The notes beneath the pieces are model-generated. The model saw only the letters and a program-made list of their open reading frames with translations. It was not told where the DNA came from and did not search any database. From assembly GCA_002422365.1 (NCBI GenBank), contig DIUO01000035.1:55886-67354 (forward strand): a DNA stretch of 11,469 nt, written 5' to 3'. This DNA comes from Proteobacteria bacterium UBA6156. Lineage in GTDB: Bacteria; Pseudomonadota; Alphaproteobacteria; UBA2136; UBA6156. Shown here in pieces: positions 1 to 6,043 of the stretch (positions are counted from its first letter, which is position 1; every line of letters starts with the position of its first letter). The position numbers were made by a program, and so were the translations under genes.

Positions 1-32
1 CACAGTGCTCTAACCAACTGAGCTATTGGTCC
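1..32 (-). tRNA. tRNA, 5' half only (cut by window edge)
   Basis: Read on the minus strand, this is the first 32 bases of a tRNA: a 7-base acceptor strand GGACCAA, then TA, a D-stem GCTC/GAGC around a loop AGTTGGTTA, then A and CTGTG starting the anticodon stem. The anticodon lies outside the window, so the amino acid cannot be read. The D-arm form is common in isoleucine, aspartate and methionine tRNAs, and I do not choose between them. A matching promoter lies just upstream. Confidence 0.9.
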
Positions 33-48
33 ACGGCGGAACAGCGCA

Positions 49-77
49 TGTTTAAAAGAGGCCGCCGCCCCTGTCAA
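49..77 (-). promoter_or_regulatory. Sigma-70-type promoter of the left-edge tRNA
   Basis: On the minus strand a perfect -35 TTGACA (77-72) is followed after 17 bases by TAAACA (54-49). The expected start point is near 42, about ten bases before the tRNA 5' end at 32. Spacing and position fit a strong stable-RNA promoter. It lies in the gap between the tRNA and lgt. Confidence 0.65.
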
Positions 78-172
78 CGGCCAATCTGCATAATCGGCAA
101 GAATCTTCACATCTCCCGCCTTCCGCCCACTGCCGCCTTGCAGCGCGGCCACAGCTGGCATAAGGTGTGGCC

Positions 173-961
173 ATGCTTATTTACCCGCAGTTTAATCCGG
201 TGGCCCTGCAACTCGGGCCGGTCAGCATCCACTGGTATGGCATCGCCTATGTGGCGGCGTTTTTGCTGGGGCTGGCCTACGCCAAGCACCTCGCGCGGCG
301 GCACCCGGCGGGCGGCGTCACGCCCGATAAGTTGGAAAGCCTCTTCACCTACGTCATCCTCGGCGTCATCCTGGGCGGCCGCCTGGGCTTCGTGCTGTTT
401 TACAATCTCGACCATTATCTTATGTACCCGTTCGATATCCTCAAGGTCTGGCAAGGCGGAATGAGCTTCCACGGCGGCCTCGCCGGCGTCATGCTGGCGG
501 TGGCGTGGTTTGCCTGGAAGCACCAGGTGAACGTGATCGACCTCGGCGACCGCATCGCCCCCGTCGCCCCCATAGGCCTGCTGCTGGGCCGCATCGCCAA
601 TTTTATTAACGGAGAACTCGTCGGCCGCATCACCTCGCCCAACCTCCCCTGGAGCATGGTGTTTCCGCATGTCGACCTCTACCCCCGCCACCCCAGCCAA
701 CTGTACGAGGCGGCATTAGAAGGCCTCCTCCTCCTCATCATCCTCGCCTTCACCACCCGCACCTCCATCCGGCGCTACCAGCCCCTCGGCATCTTTTTCA
801 CCGGCTACGCGCTGGCACGTATATTGGTAGAAACCTTCCGCACGCCGGAAATCACCCACAATTTGGGCATCCTGCAACTCACCCAGGGCCAACTCCTCAG
901 CATCCCCATGCTCATCCTCGGCCTCTACTTCCTCCACCTCTCCACCCGCAAACAGGCCTAA
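173..961 (+). CDS. lgt: Prolipoprotein diacylglyceryl transferase
   Basis: This inner-membrane enzyme moves diacylglycerol from phosphatidylglycerol to the lipobox cysteine of prolipoproteins, the first step of lipoprotein maturation. The 262-residue product is of normal family length and is made of several hydrophobic membrane segments. The family signature GRIANFINGELVGR is at residues 139-152. The HGG motif is at 100-102, RHPSQLYEA at 172-180 and FRTPE at 221-225. H100, R140, E148 and R223 correspond by motif to residues known to matter in the E. coli enzyme. A GTG two codons upstream (167) is also open, but AAGG at 162-165 is 7 bases from the ATG at 173 and only one base from the GTG, so the ATG is preferred. 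In many Alphaproteobacteria lgt is followed directly by the COG1565 methyltransferase and pgeF genes. Here an opposite-strand gene intervenes. Confidence 0.97.
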   Translation: MLIYPQFNPVALQLGPVSIHWYGIAYVAAFLLGLAYAKHLARRHPAGGVTPDKLESLFTYVILGVILGGRLGFVLFYNLDHYLMYPFDILKVWQGGMSFHGGLAGVMLAVAWFAWKHQVNVIDLGDRIAPVAPIGLLLGRIANFINGELVGRITSPNLPWSMVFPHVDLYPRHPSQLYEAALEGLLLLIILAFTTRTSIRRYQPLGIFFTGYALARILVETFRTPEITHNLGILQLTQGQLLSIPMLILGLYFLHLSTRKQA

Positions 962-965
962 TCCA

Positions 966-1008
966 CAAAAAAAATGGCGGCGCGAGGAGTCCAACTCCCC
1001 GCACCGCC
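966..1008 (-). terminator. Intrinsic terminator of the 138-codon minus-strand gene
   Basis: The hairpin has an inner 9-bp stem (982-990 with 994-1002, one mismatch, 3-base loop) and an outer 5-bp stem (976-980 with 1004-1008). Read on the minus strand it is followed by a run of eight T (975-967 region). It sits right after the stop of the minus-strand gene and 14 bases past the lgt stop. The plus-strand side has no T run, so it is mainly a minus-strand terminator. Confidence 0.8.
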
Positions 1009-1012
1009 CCCG

Positions 1013-1429
1013 TCAGTCTGGCCACTCCAGCTCAACCTGAACCGAGCGATGCCCGTTCAGGTCTTCCCCGCTCGTCACCACACCTTTCCAAGTGACAAGG
1101 TCTACCCGCACGCCGTGCGCAACCGCACACGCCTTCAGCGCTGCTGTCACACCGGGCAGCTTGGCCACGTCGCCCACCTCAATGCTCGGCGGCTTCAGGT
1201 GTTCCGGCAGCAGGCTGAGCAGCACCTTCTTGCCCTTCAGGCGCTTGGGCTTGGCATCTTCCTCGGCCACCGCCTTGCCGATGCGAATCACCAGGTCACC
1301 CAGATGACTCACAATTTCTTCATCACGCTTCCGCCGGAGCAGAAACGTCTTGGCGGCTTTTTCAACCGCATTCAGCTCATGCGCAGGCGCCGTTTCCATC
1401 CACGCCGTCACAATATCCAAAAACGTCAT
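1013..1429 (-). CDS. Hypothetical protein, 138 residues
   Basis: I do not recognise a family. The gene is supported by an AGGAG ribosome site 8 bases before the ATG, by its own intrinsic terminator just after the stop, and by a candidate promoter upstream. The protein is soluble-looking with no signal peptide or membrane segment. Its N-terminal half is predicted helical and charged (RRKR at 32-35, a basic stretch KPKRLKGKK at 60-68). The second half has alternating hydrophobic residues ending in VQVELEW, which suggests a small alpha/beta fold. It is convergent with lgt and divergent from the methyltransferase gene, so it interrupts what is usually a co-directional cluster. Function unknown. 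Confidence 0.75.
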   Translation of the reverse strand: MTFLDIVTAWMETAPAHELNAVEKAAKTFLLRRKRDEEIVSHLGDLVIRIGKAVAEEDAKPKRLKGKKVLLSLLPEHLKPPSIEVGDVAKLPGVTAALKACAVAHGVRVDLVTWKGVVTSGEDLNGHRSVQVELEWPD

Positions 1430-1468
1430 AGCCGCATCTCCTCTGCAAGCCGATTAAAGTAAAGCTCT

Positions 1469-1495
1469 TGTATACCAAATGCAGCACATTGCCAA
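1469..1495 (-). promoter_or_regulatory. Candidate promoter of the 138-codon gene
   Basis: On the minus strand TTGGCA (1495-1490) and TATACA (1474-1469) are separated by 15 bases. An alternative -35 a few bases further out, TTGTTG, would give 18. The -10 is good and the -35 is only fair. The site is about 40 bases before the start codon in the divergent spacer shared with the methyltransferase gene. Confidence 0.35.
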
Positions 1496-1548
1496 CAAAA
1501 ACTCCACTCCACCTTCCCCCCGCCCCCAGCCTCGCGTAGGGTACCGCC

Positions 1549-2574
1549 ATGCCCACGCCCCTCGCCGCCATCTTAAAAGAGAAAATCCGCACCTCCGGCC
1601 CCCTTACGGTAGAGGAATTCATGGAAGCCTGCCTCTACCATCCGCACCACGGCTACTACACCCAAGGCCGCAACTTTCTGCCGCTGCCAACCGATGCAAA
1701 CCAACCCTACCCACGAGACTTCACCACCGCCCCCCACATCACCCCCCTCTTCGGCGCCGCCCTCGCCATCTGGGTGCATCGCCACGCCCCCACCCAAACC
1801 CTTACACTTATGGAATGCGGCCCCGGTTCCGGCCAGCTTATGCACGACATCCTTTCCTATCTGCAACACAACCACCCGCAAACCTACACCAACGCTCAAC
1901 CTGTGCTGATAGAATCCTCCCCCACCCTCACCACCCTGCAAAAAACCACCCTCGCCCCATTCCCGCAATGCCACTGGGCCACCACCCCCACCGCCACCGG
2001 CCACCCCATCGTGCTTATCGCGAATGAGCTCCTCGACGCCTTCCCCCACAGCCAAATCATCGAGCACCAAGGCCGCCTCCAACCCCGCACCATCAGCCTG
2101 AACAACACCGGAGACTTTACCTTCACCGACACACTAAACACTCAAACACGAAACACCAAAACACACATATCCGAGCACTCCCCCCAAATGCGCACCTGGC
2201 TGCAAACCCTGCCGCCAACCCTGCACGCGGCTTTGTTTCTCGACTACGGCACTAGCACCTCCGGCCCCACCGGAGACACCTTCCAAGCCCTGCACCAACA
2301 CACAAAGGTCAGCGTCTTCCACCTGCCAGGAGACTCCGACCTCACCATGCACGTCAACTTTAACCACGTCACCACCGCCATGGCCGAGTCCCACCCCCAC
2401 CTCACCGCCGCACCCCTCGAAGATCTCGCCCCCTTCCTCCTCCGCCACGGCCTGGCCACCGCCGCCCTCCAAAGCGGCACCCCCACCCCGGCAACCGAAT
2501 CCTCCCTCCACCGCCTCCTCCACCCCACCCAAATGGGCACCCTCTTCAAAGCCCAAGCCTTCCACAATTCCTAA
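1549..2574 (+). CDS. COG1565 / MidA (NDUFAF7)-type SAM-dependent methyltransferase
   Basis: This is a class I methyltransferase of the family whose mitochondrial member NDUFAF7 dimethylates an arginine of a complex I subunit. A similar role in bacterial NADH dehydrogenase assembly is plausible but unproven. The 341-residue product has the typical order: LTVEEFMEACLYHPHHGYY (residues 19-37), the DFTTAPHITPLFG block (57-69), SAM motif I as ECGPGSG (89-95), IESSP (121-125) and the family motif IANELLDAFP (157-166). The start has only a weak AGGG about 7 bases upstream. The spacer to the 138-codon gene is 119 bp. Codon choice is extremely C-rich (CAC, ACC, CCC). Residues around 195-207 come from a degenerate 7-8-bp DNA repeat, listed separately. 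Confidence 0.93.
   Translation: MPTPLAAILKEKIRTSGPLTVEEFMEACLYHPHHGYYTQGRNFLPLPTDANQPYPRDFTTAPHITPLFGAALAIWVHRHAPTQTLTLMECGPGSGQLMHDILSYLQHNHPQTYTNAQPVLIESSPTLTTLQKTTLAPFPQCHWATTPTATGHPIVLIANELLDAFPHSQIIEHQGRLQPRTISLNNTGDFTFTDTLNTQTRNTKTHISEHSPQMRTWLQTLPPTLHAALFLDYGTSTSGPTGDTFQALHQHTKVSVFHLPGDSDLTMHVNFNHVTTAMAESHPHLTAAPLEDLAPFLLRHGLATAALQSGTPTPATESSLHRLLHPTQMGTLFKAQAFHNS
2131..2167 (+). repeat. Degenerate ACNNAAAC-type repeat inside the methyltransferase gene
   Basis: About five imperfect 7-8-base units of the form actaaac / actcaaac / acgaaac / accaaaac / acac lie in frame, coding for the polar stretch TLNTQTRNTKTHI. The unit resembles the perfect 7-bp tandem repeat at 9121-9150. In the protein this falls in a variable region between the NELLDAFP motif and the FLDYG motif. 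Confidence 0.5.
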
Positions 2575-2611
2575 AGCAGGGTAAAAACCACCCACGGATG
2601 GAGGAGTGTCA

Positions 2612-2675
2612 CCCCGGAAGGTTAGCGGGTGGCAAAAAATCCCATTTTTTGCCGGGCCCCGCTACCTATCCGGGG
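2612..2675. repeat. Nested intergenic palindrome, copy 1
   Basis: A 64-bp imperfect palindrome lies in the 206-bp gap between the methyltransferase gene and pgeF. Nested stems are CCCCGG (2612-2617) with CCGGGG (2670-2675), AGGT (2619-2622) with ACCT (2664-2667), AGCGGG (2624-2629) with CCCGCT (2658-2663), and a perfect 10-bp inner stem (2631-2640 with 2644-2653) around a CCC loop. The core, A-run T CCC A T-run, is the same as in the second copy at 5116-5176. GGGCCCCG/CGGGGCCC in the right arm can form an alternative stem. It has no T run, so a simple terminator role is less likely. Confidence 0.8.
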
Positions 2676-2689
2676 CCCACCCCCCACCA

Positions 2690-2707
2690 TTCCGGCGGAG
2701 GCCGGAA
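2690..2707. repeat. REP-like short hairpin
   Basis: TTCCGGC (2690-2696) and GCCGGAA (2701-2707) form a 7-bp stem with a 4-base loop. The form TTCCGGC-N-GCCGGAA is a familiar extragenic palindrome type in Alphaproteobacteria. In one frame such repeats yield the false peptide IPAEAG, seen here too. The rest of the gap to pgeF (2708-2780) holds a GGGAGG followed by a seven-codon open frame, and nothing else I can support. Confidence 0.55.
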
Positions 2708-2780
2708 CGGGAGGCATTCATGAATCTGCACCACCCCTAAATACAAAGACAACCCCAAACAACCAATGCTATAAACCACC

Positions 2781-3437
2781 ATGGAACCCCTTCTCCCCAC
2801 CACCCTCCCCCACGCCCAAGCCCATTTCGGCACCCGCCACCTCCCCAACCTCGCCCAAGCCACCCAAATCCTCGGCCCCATCGCCTCCATGCACCAGGTG
2901 CACGGCGCCACACTTACCTATGCCACCAAAGCCACCCAATACCCCAGCGCCGACGCCCTCTACACCGACATCCCCAACCTCTGGCTGGCCGTCAAAACGG
3001 CCGACTGCACCCCCTGCCTCATCTCCACACCCCGCGCCGTCGCCGCCGTGCATCTGGGCTGGCGCAGCGCCCAGGCGGGCCTCCTGCCTCTCACCCTTAC
3101 CACCCTGCAAACCCAGTTTTCACTTCAACCCGAAGATATCCACCTCAGCTTCGGCCCCAGCCTCAGCCCACCGCATTTCGAGGTGGAAGACACCTTCCCC
3201 ACCACCTTCAACCTCCCCAACCAACCACCCTTTTTCACGCCCAACAAACCCGGCCACGTGTTCATGCACCTCGCCGCCATCCTCACCCACCAGGCCACAA
3301 CCATGGGCATCCCCGCCGCCAACATCCAAACCTCGCCCCACTGCACCTATGCGCAAAGCACCCTCTTCCACTCCTACCGCCGCGATAAATCCAACCCCGG
3401 CCGCCAACTCTCCTTCATTCAGTTCTTAAAAAAATAA
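2781..3437 (+). CDS. pgeF: PgeF / YfiH (LACC1-like) laccase-domain protein, N-terminally short
   Basis: This is a member of the YfiH/PgeF family. E. coli PgeF is reported to remove wrongly built UDP-MurNAc-Ser peptidoglycan precursors, and relatives act as purine nucleoside phosphorylase/adenosine deaminase. The zinc site is present: H41 in MHQVHG, C76 in TADCTPCL and H91 in AVHLGWR. The C-terminal CTY..STLFHSYRRDK motif is also there. The 218 residues fall short of the usual 240-260. After AHFGTRH the sequence passes almost at once to the ASMHQVHG block, so the customary GGVS...SLN segment is missing. No clear ribosome site precedes the ATG. Upstream in-frame extension would run into the palindrome region. 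The stop is followed at once by a terminator. Confidence 0.9.
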   Translation: MEPLLPTTLPHAQAHFGTRHLPNLAQATQILGPIASMHQVHGATLTYATKATQYPSADALYTDIPNLWLAVKTADCTPCLISTPRAVAAVHLGWRSAQAGLLPLTLTTLQTQFSLQPEDIHLSFGPSLSPPHFEVEDTFPTTFNLPNQPPFFTPNKPGHVFMHLAAILTHQATTMGIPAANIQTSPHCTYAQSTLFHSYRRDKSNPGRQLSFIQFLKK

Positions 3438-3464
3438 CCGGGGCGCTAACGCCCCGGCTTCTTT
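3438..3464. terminator. Bidirectional intrinsic terminator after pgeF
   Basis: CCGGGGCG (3438-3445) and CGCCCCGG (3450-3457) form a perfect 8-bp stem with a CTAA loop. The stem begins on the base after the pgeF stop. On the plus strand it is followed by CTTCTTTC. On the minus strand it is followed by a T-rich tract supplied by the A-run of the last pgeF codons. It therefore can end both pgeF and the convergent Tat-protein gene. Confidence 0.85.
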
Positions 3465-3485
3465 CGATGACAGCTTACAGCTTGT

Positions 3486-4187
3486 TCAGACTTCGAGAGG
3501 TACAGCACCCCTCTCCAGCTGCGCTCGCCGATAGATGATCGTATCCGACGGCCCGACCACAGGCAGGAAGTCGAGGAAGTGCCGACGATTCAGGTGGTAG
3601 CTGGCTTTACAGGCCATATCTGCCGCACGTGCGGCGTCGCCGCCACCAACGACACGAATGCCGTCATGGAGGTCGGCCACAGCCTGACGCAGAATGGCAT
3701 CACGCGACACCATCGCGTCTTCCATCTTGGCAATAGCCAGCGCCACGTTCAGCCTTCGGGCGTCGTAGTCATTGCGGAACGACTCGAGATGCATCTCGAG
3801 CAACTCGACAGGCAGGCCGGTCAACCCCGCATCGACCATCAGTGAATGCAGGCGTTCCATGTTCCCCTGCATCGCAGACGTCTCGTGGAAGAGGGTGGCG
3901 AGAAAACGCGCACGCTCGTCATCCTCCATCAGGTCGTAGGCTTTCACGCTCTCCGAGCCCTGCATGGCGGTCTGGTACAGCGTACCGACAACCAGCCGGT
4001 TCCTGTCCAGCGAGACTCTCACCGGATGGAAGAGATACTCCTCCGGCAACGACGCATCGAGCCGGGCGAAGAACGCCTCCATGGTACGGATTCCGCCACC
4101 GCAACCATTTGCGAGGGCAGTATTGGGCATTGCCGCAGTTGCCATCAAGGCTCCCGCCGCGACAAAAAAAGTTCGGCGACTGATCAT
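3486..4187 (-). CDS. Tat-exported protein of unknown function
   Basis: The 233-residue product begins with a twin-arginine signal: ISRRTFF at residues 2-8, a hydrophobic stretch and an ALA cleavage site ending at A26. It is probably folded in the cytoplasm and sent to the periplasm. The mature part is mostly helical and charged. It has only two cysteines, one just after the cleavage site. FHETSAMQGNMERLH resembles but does not match a HExxH zinc motif. The start at 4187 has AAGGAG 7 bases upstream. A further ATG at 4235 would add 16 residues ahead of the signal and lacks such support. Codon use differs from the neighbours (GAG, CAG, TCG and CGG instead of GAA and CAA), and the strong local C-over-G bias is weak here. 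This suggests later arrival. I do not recognise the family. Confidence 0.8.
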   Translation of the reverse strand: MISRRTFFVAAGALMATAAMPNTALANGCGGGIRTMEAFFARLDASLPEEYLFHPVRVSLDRNRLVVGTLYQTAMQGSESVKAYDLMEDDERARFLATLFHETSAMQGNMERLHSLMVDAGLTGLPVELLEMHLESFRNDYDARRLNVALAIAKMEDAMVSRDAILRQAVADLHDGIRVVGGGDAARAADMACKASYHLNRRHFLDFLPVVGPSDTIIYRRAQLERGAVPLEV

Positions 4188-4287
4188 CAAGATGCTCCTT
4201 ATCCAAATCAGACCTAAACAACCTATGCCTCTCAAATTGAAGAATCAAGGGAGCAAGTCCTGTAGATATGTGCTAAAAGACTGCATC

Positions 4288-4686
4288 ATGAGCAAACCAT
4301 CCATACTTGTGTGTCTTCAATGTGGCAGCACCGAGCCCAATGAAACTGGCTGCAAAGTCACCAATCCTAAAGCTGTCGAGTTAGCCAAAGATATTCGCAG
4401 CTATCTTGATAACAACCACCCCGAACAGGCCTCAAAACTCGACGTTAAACTCGTTCGTTGCCTTGTCCAATGTAGCCGTCCCATTGCCTGGGGTCTGCGT
4501 GCCGATAATCTCTATAACTATATCTTTTCCGATGGCGATGATCCTTGTGAAATTGCAGATCTCGCAGCATTCTGGTTAGAAGAACCTCGCAAGGGTTGTA
4601 TGCCCGCCCGCACATTATCACCAGCACTCCGCAAAAAGCTACGAGGCCGTTTACCGCCCATTCCCAAAAATGGCGAAACAGTCTAA
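4288..4686 (+). CDS. DUF1636 putative metal-binding protein, copy 1
   Basis: The 132-residue product matches the DUF1636 (COG5469) pattern: a CxxC pair near the N-terminus (C9, C12), then VRCLVQCSRPIAW with C58 and C62, then YIFSDGD...CEIADLAAFW, and a C-terminal RLPPI. The four cysteines resemble the arrangement of thioredoxin-like 2Fe-2S ferredoxins, so iron-sulphur or other metal binding is inferred. Family members are often found near cobalamin or metal-uptake genes, but none is visible here. The gene is divergent from the Tat-protein gene (100-bp spacer) and 8 bp before a paralogue. Its codons end far more often in T or A than the paralogue's, which suggests a separate origin. The ribosome site is weak. 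Confidence 0.85.
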   Translation: MSKPSILVCLQCGSTEPNETGCKVTNPKAVELAKDIRSYLDNNHPEQASKLDVKLVRCLVQCSRPIAWGLRADNLYNYIFSDGDDPCEIADLAAFWLEEPRKGCMPARTLSPALRKKLRGRLPPIPKNGETV

Positions 4687-4694
4687 ATATCTGC

Positions 4695-5078
4695 ATGCAC
4701 CAAGCCCAAGCCACCCCCCGTACTACGCTCTTCATCTGCGCCACCTGCGGTATGGTGAAGGACCCCGCCACCGGCCAAAAACCCACCAACCCAGAGTCGG
4801 AAAAGCTCGCCACCCAAACCGCAGCCCTGCTGGCAGGCACCGCCATCTCCGTGCAGCTCACAAAATGCCTCAGCATGTGCAACCAACCCATTGCGTGGGC
4901 GCTCAGCGGCCCCGGCCGCCACGCCACCAGCTTTTCCCCGGCCACCTGTGCCGAAGACCTCGCCACCACCGCCCACCTCTACCTCAGCACCCCATTAGGC
5001 GAAAAAATGCCGAAAAAAGAACTCCCGAAAGACACCAAACCCACCCTCATCAGCCGCATCCCGCCACTGGATATGTAA
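4695..5078 (+). CDS. DUF1636 putative metal-binding protein, copy 2
   Basis: The 127-residue product is a paralogue of the gene just upstream. FICATCG carries C15 and C18, and TKCLSMCNQPIAWAL carries C58 and C62. The TNP...LA segment and the final SRIPPL are also shared. The middle part is more divergent. Codons are heavily C-ending as in the methyltransferase and pgeF genes, so this looks like the resident copy. The ATG at 4695 is 8 bases past the copy 1 stop. It has no good ribosome site, so translational coupling is likely. An upstream in-frame ATG inside copy 1 (4596) would add 33 residues with no similarity to the family, so it was not used. A 7-bp hairpin (5087-5106) and a nested palindrome follow. 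Confidence 0.83.
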   Translation: MHQAQATPRTTLFICATCGMVKDPATGQKPTNPESEKLATQTAALLAGTAISVQLTKCLSMCNQPIAWALSGPGRHATSFSPATCAEDLATTAHLYLSTPLGEKMPKKELPKDTKPTLISRIPPLDM

Positions 5079-5115
5079 ATTCGTTAGAAAAGTGTTTAAA
5101 CTTTTCGGCTCCACC

Positions 5116-5176
5116 GTGCCTTGCGGTCAGGTTTCCCCAAAAATCCCATTTTTGGTGGAAACCTCCGACCAGGCAC
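5116..5176. repeat. Nested intergenic palindrome, copy 2
   Basis: A 61-bp imperfect palindrome lies in the gap after the second DUF1636 gene. Nested stems are GTGCCT (5116-5121) with AGGCAC (5171-5176), GGTC (5125-5128) with GACC (5167-5170), GGTTTCC (5130-5136) with GGAAACC (5157-5163), and CCAAAAAT (5137-5144) with ATTTTTGG (5148-5155) around a CCC loop. The core CAAAAATCCCATTTTTG matches copy 1 at 2612-2675 except for one extra A/T pair there. The outer arms have different bases but pair equally well. Both copies are followed by GCACCACCCCTA (5173-5184 here, 2728-2739 in copy 1). Confidence 0.8.
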
Positions 5177-5217
5177 CACCCCTACCGTAGGGCGGCACTT
5201 CCTGTAAATTCATCTTC

Positions 5218-5244
5218 AAAAAAAGCGCCCCACAGAGCGCTTTT
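5218..5244. terminator. Intrinsic terminator between DUF1636 copy 2 and the YceI gene
   Basis: AAAAGCGC (5221-5228) and GCGCTTTT (5237-5244) form an 8-bp stem with an 8-base loop. On the minus strand it is followed by seven T in all, which makes it a good terminator for the YceI gene. On the plus strand GCGCTTTTG gives a weaker one for the DUF1636 pair. A short extra stem ACCCG/CGGGT (5261-5277) lies between it and the YceI stop. Confidence 0.8.
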
Positions 5245-5280
5245 GTCATTTGGCGTTTTAACCCGCGCCTAACGGGTGAG

Positions 5281-5922
5281 TTAAGCCTTAGTAAACTCAA
5301 CAGCGAACTGTACTTTGACGTCATCCCCCACTGTCGGGATATACTTATCCATCCCAAACTCACTCCGCTTAATAGTCGCCGTACCATCAAAGCCTAAGCG
5401 CTGGCCGCCGCCAAAGGGCCCTTCGCCATGGCCGTTAAACACCACATCCAGCACCACAGGCTTGGTCACGCCGCGCAGGCTCAGCATGCCGTGCACTTGG
5501 CCCACGGCTTTGCCTTCCGCCGTTGTGCCGGTTACGTCCACCTTGGTGCTGGTAAACGTAATGGCCTTAAACTGCTCGGCATTAAAAAAGTCCGCCTTCA
5601 CCAGTTTCTCATCCAGGGCATCCACAGTCGTGTCCACGCTGTCGGTTTCAATGTTAAACACCACGCCGCTGCGGTTCACATCCGCCGGGTTTAGCGTCAG
5701 CGTGCCGTCCATGTCTTCAAAGCGGCCCATAAACTGGCTAAAGCCCAGGTGGTCAATCCGGAAAGTCACCCCCGCATGGCTCTTATCCAGCTTATACGTG
5801 CCCGCTTGCGCAGTCTTATAATCCAGCGTAGGGCCCGCATAGGGCGCAGCCTCCTCGGCCTGCAGCACAAACGCGCTCCCCGTCATCACCGTCGCCGCCA
5901 ACATCAGTTTCGTAAAGTTCAT
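5281..5922 (-). CDS. YceI-family secreted lipocalin-like protein
   Basis: The 213-residue product is a YceI-family protein, a periplasmic beta-barrel that binds isoprenoid-type lipids in characterised members. It has a Sec signal peptide (residues 1-22, cut after VLQA). The family pattern G.Y.LD..H..V.F.I.HLG.S...GRF is at about 41-68. GMLSLRGVTKPVVLDV and the closing DGTATIKRSEFGMDKYIP..GD.V.......EF are also typical. The ATG at 5922 is chosen because GGGGGGA lies 6 bases upstream. An ATG two codons earlier would touch that site, and longer starts lack a signal peptide. It stands alone: a strong hairpin separates it from the upstream 65-codon gene and a terminator follows it. Confidence 0.95.
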   Translation of the reverse strand: MNFTKLMLAATVMTGSAFVLQAEEAAPYAGPTLDYKTAQAGTYKLDKSHAGVTFRIDHLGFSQFMGRFEDMDGTLTLNPADVNRSGVVFNIETDSVDTTVDALDEKLVKADFFNAEQFKAITFTSTKVDVTGTTAEGKAVGQVHGMLSLRGVTKPVVLDVVFNGHGEGPFGGGQRLGFDGTATIKRSEFGMDKYIPTVGDDVKVQFAVEFTKA

Positions 5923-6003
5923 GGTCATTCCCCCCGGTTGAAGTGTTGTTTTGAATTTATCGAAGTAAACCCCCTCCCGCCCCGCTTGGCAACCCCCAAA
6001 CGC

Positions 6004-6034
6004 GCAACGGCGGGGGAACATCCCCCGCCGTTGC
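6004..6034 (-). terminator. Strong 14-bp hairpin after the 65-codon gene
   Basis: GCAACGGCGGGGGA (6004-6017) and its perfect complement (6021-6034) are separated by 3 bases. It begins about ten bases past the minus-strand stop at 6044. On the minus strand it is followed by GCGTTTGGGGG, so the T tract is poor. It is very probably a transcription barrier between the 65-codon gene and the YceI gene. Confidence 0.7.
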
Positions 6035-6043
6035 ACTCGTTGC

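Noticed and set aside
107..700. Minus-strand open frames opposite lgt, the methyltransferase gene, YceI gene, rpoH and the tail-like gene
   Set aside because: They are shadows of genes with clear family motifs. They lack ribosome sites and have low-complexity products.
2720..2740. Seven-codon open frame MNLHHP with GGGAGG in front
   Set aside because: Too short to judge and embedded in repeat-like DNA. A leader-peptide role for pgeF has no supporting hairpin arrangement.
2629..3429. Long plus-strand open frame overlapping the REP-like hairpin and pgeF
   Set aside because: It is a frame-shifted reading of pgeF with a Pro/Ser-rich low-complexity product. Its beginning is only the false IPAEAG peptide of the repeat. 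pgeF has the conserved motifs.
3838..3900. Zinc protease motif in the Tat-exported protein
   Set aside because: FHETSAMQGNMERLH has HE but not the HExxH spacing, so no metal site can be claimed.
4100..4187. Lipoprotein signal in the Tat-exported protein (cysteine soon after the hydrophobic stretch)
   Set aside because: The residues before the cysteine are A-N-G, which do not fit a normal lipobox. The ALA site fits signal peptidase I better.
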